Below, piece by piece: positions 59,115 through 64,000 of a stretch of 64,000 nucleotides of DNA. The stretch is from Cepaea nemoralis. Taxonomy: Eukaryota; Mollusca; Gastropoda; Stylommatophora; Helicidae. Numbering within the stretch: position 1 is the first letter of the stretch; the number at the start of each line of letters is the position of its first letter. The stretch is from NCBI GenBank assembly GCA_014155875.1, contig JACEFZ010027762.1, forward strand, positions 255,001 through 319,000, read 5' to 3'. The position numbers and the translations under genes were made by a program. The notes under the pieces were generated by a model. That model made no database searches, was not told the DNA's origin, and worked only from the letters and a program-made list of their open reading frames with translations.

Positions 59115-59658
59115 AGGGACTTAAACCATGGAATGTTGGGGTATACAATCTTCCCAGCAACTTTACTGCTATATGTCTACTGTACCACAGCTTGGTTGAT
59201 CTGAAGGGACTCAAACCATGGAATGTTGGGGTATACAATCTTCCCAGCAACTTTACTGCTATATGTCTACTGTACCACAGCTTGGTTGATCTGAAGGGAC
59301 TCAAACCATGGAATGTTGGGGTATACAATCTTCCCAGCAACTTTACTGCTATATGTCTACTGTACCACAGCTTGGTTGATCTTAAGGGACTCAAACCATG
59401 GAATGTTGGAGTATACAATCTTCCCAGCAACTTTACTGCTATATGTCTACTGTACCACAGCTTGGTTGATCTGAAGGGACTCAAACCATGGAATGTTGGA
59501 GTATACAATCTTCCCAGCAACTTTACTTGCTATATGTCTACTGTACCACAGCTTGGTTGATCTGAAGGGACTCAAACCATGGAATGTTGGAGTATACAAT
59601 CTTCCCAGCAACTTTACTGCTATATGTCTACTGTACCACAGCTTGGTTGATCTGAAGT
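59115..59658. repeat. 90-bp satellite (6 copies)
   Basis: Near-identical units containing gggactcaaaccatggaatg, gtatacaatcttcccagcaa and tgtaccacagcttggttgat. Only 1-2 changes per unit plus one T insertion at about 59,527. Since 90 is 30 codons, a frame of about 150 codons (NVGVYNLPSNFTAICLLYHS) is open on the plus strand and another on the minus strand. I treat both as shadows. Confidence 0.93.
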
Positions 59659-59660
59659 TG

Positions 59661-59900
59661 TTTTTTTTTTTTGTACGTCATTCGCTTGTCTTGAACTCAG
59701 ACGTAGTCCCCATGCATGGGTCAGGTCTGTATTCTTGTAAAAATTACGCCATGTGACCAAGCCATCCAGGAATTTTGTTTTTTCGCGAGGGTTAGCTACC
59801 CCCTTACCAGTGCCCCTCGTCATCAAGCAAACCCACTCCGATTTCCGAAGTACTTGTAATTGACGTCCCCAAGTCAAGGACGAGAAGCTGACGTTTAGGT
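59661..59900 (-). mobile_element. SINE family 1 copy with LINE-like tail insertion
   Basis: The body cgtccttgacttggggacgt, acaagtacttcggaaatcgg and gatgacgaggggcactggta is shared with the copy at 58,711, and the tail ctgagttcaagac plus poly-A (T-run 59,661-59,672) is shared too. Between them lies a segment whose minus-strand translation is FLDGLVTWRNFYKNTDLTH, like the YLDGLAVWHGRDRNTELIH end of LINE A. The tRNA-like head is missing. Confidence 0.65.
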
Positions 59901-60072
59901 CCAGCTGACGGGCATGTGGAACAAACCCACCACGCCTATTAAGTCACCAGATAAAGTTAAACCTCTCAGCGGCGCTGACCCCCGGATGTTGAGTTTGTTG
60001 GAGATGAAGAATTGTCAGACTAGTTATTTATCATGGCCTCACACTGACCCCCCCTCCCCCATGCAACATGCA

Positions 60073-60107
<35 letters not shown>
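60073..60107. repeat. (CAT)n tail of LINE B
   Basis: About 11 CAT repeats at the 3' end of the minus-strand element, in the position of the GATGATGATG tail of the copy ending at 27,494. Confidence 0.9.
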
Positions 60108-60109
<2 letters not shown>

Positions 60110-61830
60110 TGCCTTGCCTGCTGTGATGGCGTGGGCGATCATGCTTGTCCACATATTACGATACGACGGCATGGATCAGTTCGTGTGTTTACTTCCTTCC
60201 GTGCAATAACACAAGACTGTCAAGAATCTTCTCTAACTGTCTTCCTCTATCTCTTTTTCCACGCATCTTTTCGGCAGTCACAACATATTCCAGTTTTTGT
60301 CTTCCCGTAACGTCACCAAAATCTATGACTGCCTTTTTCTGTTTGTGATAAGTTTGTCTTTGCGACTCAGCTTCCCTCAAAATGTCCAGACTGCTTATTT
60401 TGACTGTCCAATTAATTTTCAGCATTCTTCTATAAAACCACATCTCCAAAGGTTCTGGGGATTTTTTCTCCTGTTTACTAATAGTCCAGGATTCGCAGCC
60501 CTATGTTAAAATTGATTCTATGTAACATGCAAGAATTCTTTTTCTAACTTTCAAAGACAGTAACTTTTTGCATAAAATGGTCTTCAATTGGTAGAATGCA
60601 GTTTTGTGTGTCTTATTCTGCGCTTTATCTCAGTGGCGCATCTTTCATCTGATGGTATCCATGTGCCTAGATATCTGCATTTCTGCACTTGCCCCAAAAT
60701 AACAGCATTTACATAAATTGCACATTTAGGCACATTTTTTTTTCTGTCTTCTTCTTCTTCTTTCGTTAACCTAAATTATGTTTATAACTGCAATGTTGTC
60801 TCTTGTATGAATCTAACAGTCTTTTTTAGTTCATTCAGCGGTCCATATTTTTCTGTCTATAATTCAAACTAAGGCCAATTTTTGTTTCACTTTCTACAAC
60901 CACTATATCTTAATTTCCTGTAGTTCATTCTGACTTGTTGCTATCAAGACGTTGTCGTCAGCATAACGTAAGTTATTTATAATATGTCCACCAACCAGGA
61001 TCCCTGACTATTTTATGTAGATCTCATTATATGTTCACTGCACAATCAGAACAAATCAGAAGTCATTATACATCCTTATCTGACGCTCGTCTTTATACAC
61101 CGAAATGTTCCTATCAGGTTGTTGATTCTTATGGTTGCTGTTTGCTGCCAATATATGTTCTTTATTATTTGAAGTTTTTGCCATCAGTTATTTTAGTTGC
61201 TTTAGTAATTGTATTATTTCCTCGTGTTTCACATTGTCAAATGCTTTTCTGTAGTATATGAAACATATGTGCAGATCTGTATTTACTTCTATAGCTCTTT
61301 CTAATAGTGTCTTGAGAATATATTTAGCATTGTCTTTACCCTTTCCCTCTATAAATCCACATTGTTTATCTCTAATATCTGGTTTAATCTTGTTTCTTAT
61401 TCTTTTCATAATTAATCTCAGTAACAGCTTTGTCATGTGACTAAAAAGACTTATTGTGCGATGCTCTTTACATTCTAAAGCGCCTGGTTTCTTTGACAGA
61501 GCTATAAAGATCGATTTTAATAGATCACTATGAATGTACGTGCCCACTAGTGTAGATGTCACTTAGGAACGTTGTCAATATTTCCATTCCAACGTCACCT
61601 AGAGCCTCAACTGCCTCCGATGCAATGTCTTGATCAGATGCCTTTCGTTTCTTCATGCGATGTTGTGCATGGTCAACTTCCGCTGCAAGTATTGGTGGAC
61701 CCTCACCATTGTTTTGAATATTTACATCTTGTCTCCTATCATCAGACAGCTCTTCCAGATATTCCGTTCATCTGTTGACTATATCTTCTTGTCCCATCAA
61801 TATTGCACCATTCCTCGATTTATAAACATC
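60108..61830 (-). pseudogene. Reverse transcriptase of LINE family B, decayed
   Basis: Clearest open piece (61,188-61,562): VHSDLL-type HSDLLKSIFIALSKKPGALE, HRTISLFSHMTKLLLRLIMK, CGFIEGKGKDNAKYILKTLL, FIYYRKAFDNVKHEEIIQLL (FIDYTKAFD expected, so D to Y and T to R changes hit the first catalytic block). YADD is readable at 60,954-60,965 in NLRYADDNV. The region between has many stops and shifts. The last piece (60,189-60,449) reads MEMWFYRRMLKINWTVKISS, LDILREAESQR and VVTAEKMRGKRDRGRQLEKI. Inactive. Confidence 0.8.
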
Positions 61831-62080
61831 CAGTGGTATTTCGTGTTTTCCTATCTGTTATTGTAGTTATTTGTTGATACATGGAATGTGGTATTTTCCA
61901 TAGTTTGTCCCAATTTCCTTTCACTGTTGATTCAGTCATACTTCTTTAGCTACTTTGCATTTTTAAACTACTTCTTTATGTATTCTATTATTTTCTTCTT
62001 TATCTTGCCATTTCTTTCTTCTTTTGTCCATCATAAGCACCCATTGCTCATCAATAGTCTGTCGGATGATGGATGAAGAA

Positions 62081-63214
62081 TGACTTGCGCAATGAATTGG
62101 ATTAAATTGAGGATGAGTTGCGCAATTCGTCGACCTCACTCTCTCGCCTAAGTCCATCTGAATCCAGTGGCAAGACAAGTCAAGACGACTGCAGACGAAT
62201 ACAGGTGCAGTGGATGATCAGGGCGCTCTACGTGCCCTTGCCGTGCTCACCAAGTTCCACAACGCTTTGCAAGTAAACGCCGCCTTGCCCGTTGAATCAA
62301 CAATGATTTCTTCCGCGCAGTCTGCCGAATCCTGTCTTCACATGCTGGGTAGGCATACCCTAGTTCACCGATTGGTTTGACACCAAATTGGCTACCCACG
62401 CCTGGTTTAGCCAGCCTGTCACAGCTGTTGCCCGGGGGGTGACCGCTGTCGCATAGCATGTATATACATTACGTATAAATGATGTGCAAAACATAAATAG
62501 TTGGAAGGCCGAATGTAAGACGGACCAGTGTGCCCAGTTTGTACCACTTTGAAAATAAAGTTCGTTCGCTCATTCCCAATAATGTCCCCGTAAAACCGTG
62601 ACTTTCAAACAAAACATAAAAAGTGGCGACGCCAGCCTTCATATGTCGGCTAATACACTGCTTATTCTGTTACATCAGTGACCCAAACGTCCACGAGTGT
62701 ATCGTAGAGCTGTGTTATGTTGTATCGTAGAGCTGTGTTATATCGTTGTGGTCTAGAGATCAAGTATTTATAGTGTCGAATATGTCCTCTTTTGGTCTAG
62801 ATAAGTTCCCGAATACTACGCCTTCAAATGGGAATTCCACTGCTCAATGGAGTCCAGATTTCAGAATCCGTATAGGACACAAATCGGGCGTGCTAGAATC
62901 TTCAGCTTGACTTCATCCGCCACAAATGCCCTCTTTATACTCAGACCGACCAGGTGGCCCATACGTCTGACAAAGATCAGGCCGATGAGGAGGACGACGT
63001 GGCACGGGATTAGAAGAGGGGCGTGGGCAGAATTTATCTGCGAGAACCAAACAAAGAGCTAGAGTTTGTCCTGTGTGTGTCGGAAGGGAGAAGGCAACCG
63101 TAAGTGGAGGAAGCAAAGATTAGAGTGGGCCAATTCATGGACGCTCATACACTTCTTCTGTCCGCCTTATTACACGTTGTATTGACGGCTGATTCTTCAT
63201 TACTGTTGGGCTTT
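62081..63214. other. Unique sequence, no gene supported
   Basis: The minus strand at 62,247-62,459 has a 70-codon frame (GSQFGVKPIGELGYAYPACE...) directly upstream of and co-oriented with LINE B; it could be LINE 5' sequence. A 21-bp tandem pair (gtatcgtagagctgtgttat) lies at about 62,699-62,745. Nothing else recognised. Confidence 0.45.
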
Positions 63215-63240
63215 CTATCTATCTATCCGTCCGTCCGTCC

Positions 63241-63288
<48 letters not shown>

Positions 63289-63298
63289 GGCTGGCTGT
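63215..63298. repeat. CTAT/CCGT/CTGT tetranucleotide microsatellite
   Basis: ctatctatctatccgtccgt followed by about 12 GTCT units. It is the reverse-complement type of the GATA/GACA tract at 1.48 kb. Confidence 0.95.
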
Positions 63299-63439
63299 GT
63301 ACATGCAATAGCCTATAGTCTTACAAAGTCAGCTGCATGTTCTTTATAAGACGTCGCAATCAACTGTCGTACTTATTGGCTGTTTCTGATTGACAAGACA
63401 ATATTTACTCTGAGTGCCCGTCTCCGTAATCCCGTATAC

Positions 63440-63660
63440 CTTACGAGGTATGTGAGCCGGTCGCTCAGAAAGTAATGGCAAACTACTGAACGTAATCTTG
63501 CCAAGAAATCAACAATCAGCTGAAAGATGCTGATGTTGACAGCGATGTCATGTAAAGGATATGCGAACAAAAAAAAAAAATGTTTTCCATTGCTTTCTGA
63601 ACCATCGAAAACAACGCAAAGCGGCCAGCTTCCAAATCCCCGCAGCTGAATTCTCACTGA
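63440..63660. mobile_element. Two AAAGCAATGG-family fragments in opposite orientation
   Basis: Plus copy: cagaaagtaatggcaaacta, gctgatgttgacagcgatgt, aaaggatatgcgaac and a poly-A at 63,569-63,580. Minus copy begins right after it: read on the minus strand, tcagctgcggggatttggaa and gttcagaaagcaatgg. Both blocks are found in order in the copy at 46,620. Confidence 0.5.
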
Positions 63661-64000
63661 GTATATCGGGGACCTGTGACACGCTTTCACGGCTATAGTC
63701 TTACAATCTGCCTGAAATGTTACAATGATTGAAAAAAAAAAAAAAAAAGTAAAAATAGCATGGGAACATTTTTTGATGAAACACCGGGACAATGTTTCTG
63801 AGGAAATAAGAATCAAAATGTCTAAGGTTGTCTGGGCTGGCGAGTCAGGGCGAAGTTAGCGTCAAACCACAGAGGTAACGTGCACGTCTCGAAGTGTCAA
63901 TTAGCATGAGCGTACCGGCGGAGGTGTGCAGTGGTCTGGAAGGCAAGTATCATTTCTCTGGACTGCGAAGGAAGCACCTGAGTCCTGAGGTCGTTTTCCC
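63661..64000. other. Unique sequence, no gene seen
   Basis: A-run of 16 at 63,733-63,748. Nothing else recognised up to the window end. Confidence 0.55.

Larger units (their letters stand above)
60068..62080 (-). mobile_element. LINE family B, longest copy
   Basis: About 2.0 kb, ending at a (CAT)n tail (60,073-60,107). In the minus direction it holds the endonuclease-RT linker (DKRRKKWQDKEENNRIHKEV, NGAILMGQEDIVNR, TEYLEELSDDRRQDVNIQNN), the reverse transcriptase, and the C-terminus QKLEYVVTAEKMRGKR ... RQGTG. The endonuclease itself is missing or unrecognisable. The same family is split at 25,452/27,302. Confidence 0.8.

Noticed and set aside
59090..59560. Protein made of 30-residue repeats
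   Set aside because: The opposite strand is equally open, and the 90-bp units are too similar to show selection.

Overview
The window is animal nuclear DNA, most likely from a mollusc (inferred, not proven). It has no operons, ribosome binding sites or dense coding. It holds decayed non-LTR retrotransposons with YADD/FADD reverse transcriptase motifs and RTE-like short-repeat tails, tRNA-derived SINE-like repeats, one intron-split host exon, and an extraordinary load of tandem repeats. The LINE families look like those I associate with mollusc genomes, but I could not search a database.

Layout. 1-3.9 kb: 27-bp and 20-bp minisatellites around a GATA/GACA microsatellite. 4-10.9 kb: unique DNA with a decayed endonuclease fragment, a 1.4-kb LINE copy with a broken reverse transcriptase, and tRNA-like SINE pieces. 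11-12.8 kb: a 30-bp minisatellite, followed at 13.1 kb by the only recognisable host exon, the C-terminus of an ANKS1-like PTB (PID) domain protein. 14.4-16.3 kb: two minus-strand LINE fragments and a Tc1-like remnant. 17-23 kb: a 51-bp array merging into a 29-bp array. 24.5-28.8 kb: a 39-bp array, a LINE inserted inside another LINE with an 11-bp target-site duplication, and a telomere-unlike CATA/GTAC minisatellite. 28.8-32.2 kb: pyrimidine-rich DNA with a LINE insertion. 32.2-34.8 kb: an inverted-repeat pair, a SINE, and 34-bp and 42-bp arrays. 34.97-45.3 kb: a single 30-bp satellite of roughly 345 copies. 45.4-53.8 kb: many small arrays, a hAT-like MITE, two weak exon candidates and a 65-bp array. 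54-55.2 kb: another LINE copy. 56.8-58.6 kb: a LINE split by a hammerhead-ribozyme element. 58.6-64 kb: SINEs, a 90-bp array, a 2-kb minus-strand LINE, and mostly unique sequence.

The most interesting object is at 56,898-58,092. Two direct 404-bp units and one inverted unit are bounded by a 12-bp target-site duplication. Each unit carries a complete type I hammerhead ribozyme core (CUGACGA...GAAA...GUC with pairing helices I, II and a very short III). This fits a retrozyme or a Penelope-like terminal repeat and is the best candidate for an undescribed system here.

Long open frames in the tandem arrays (up to about 600 codons) arise because many repeat units are multiples of three bases. They are not treated as genes. 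Several arrays alternate between clean and indel-rich stretches, which looks like assembly consensus error.
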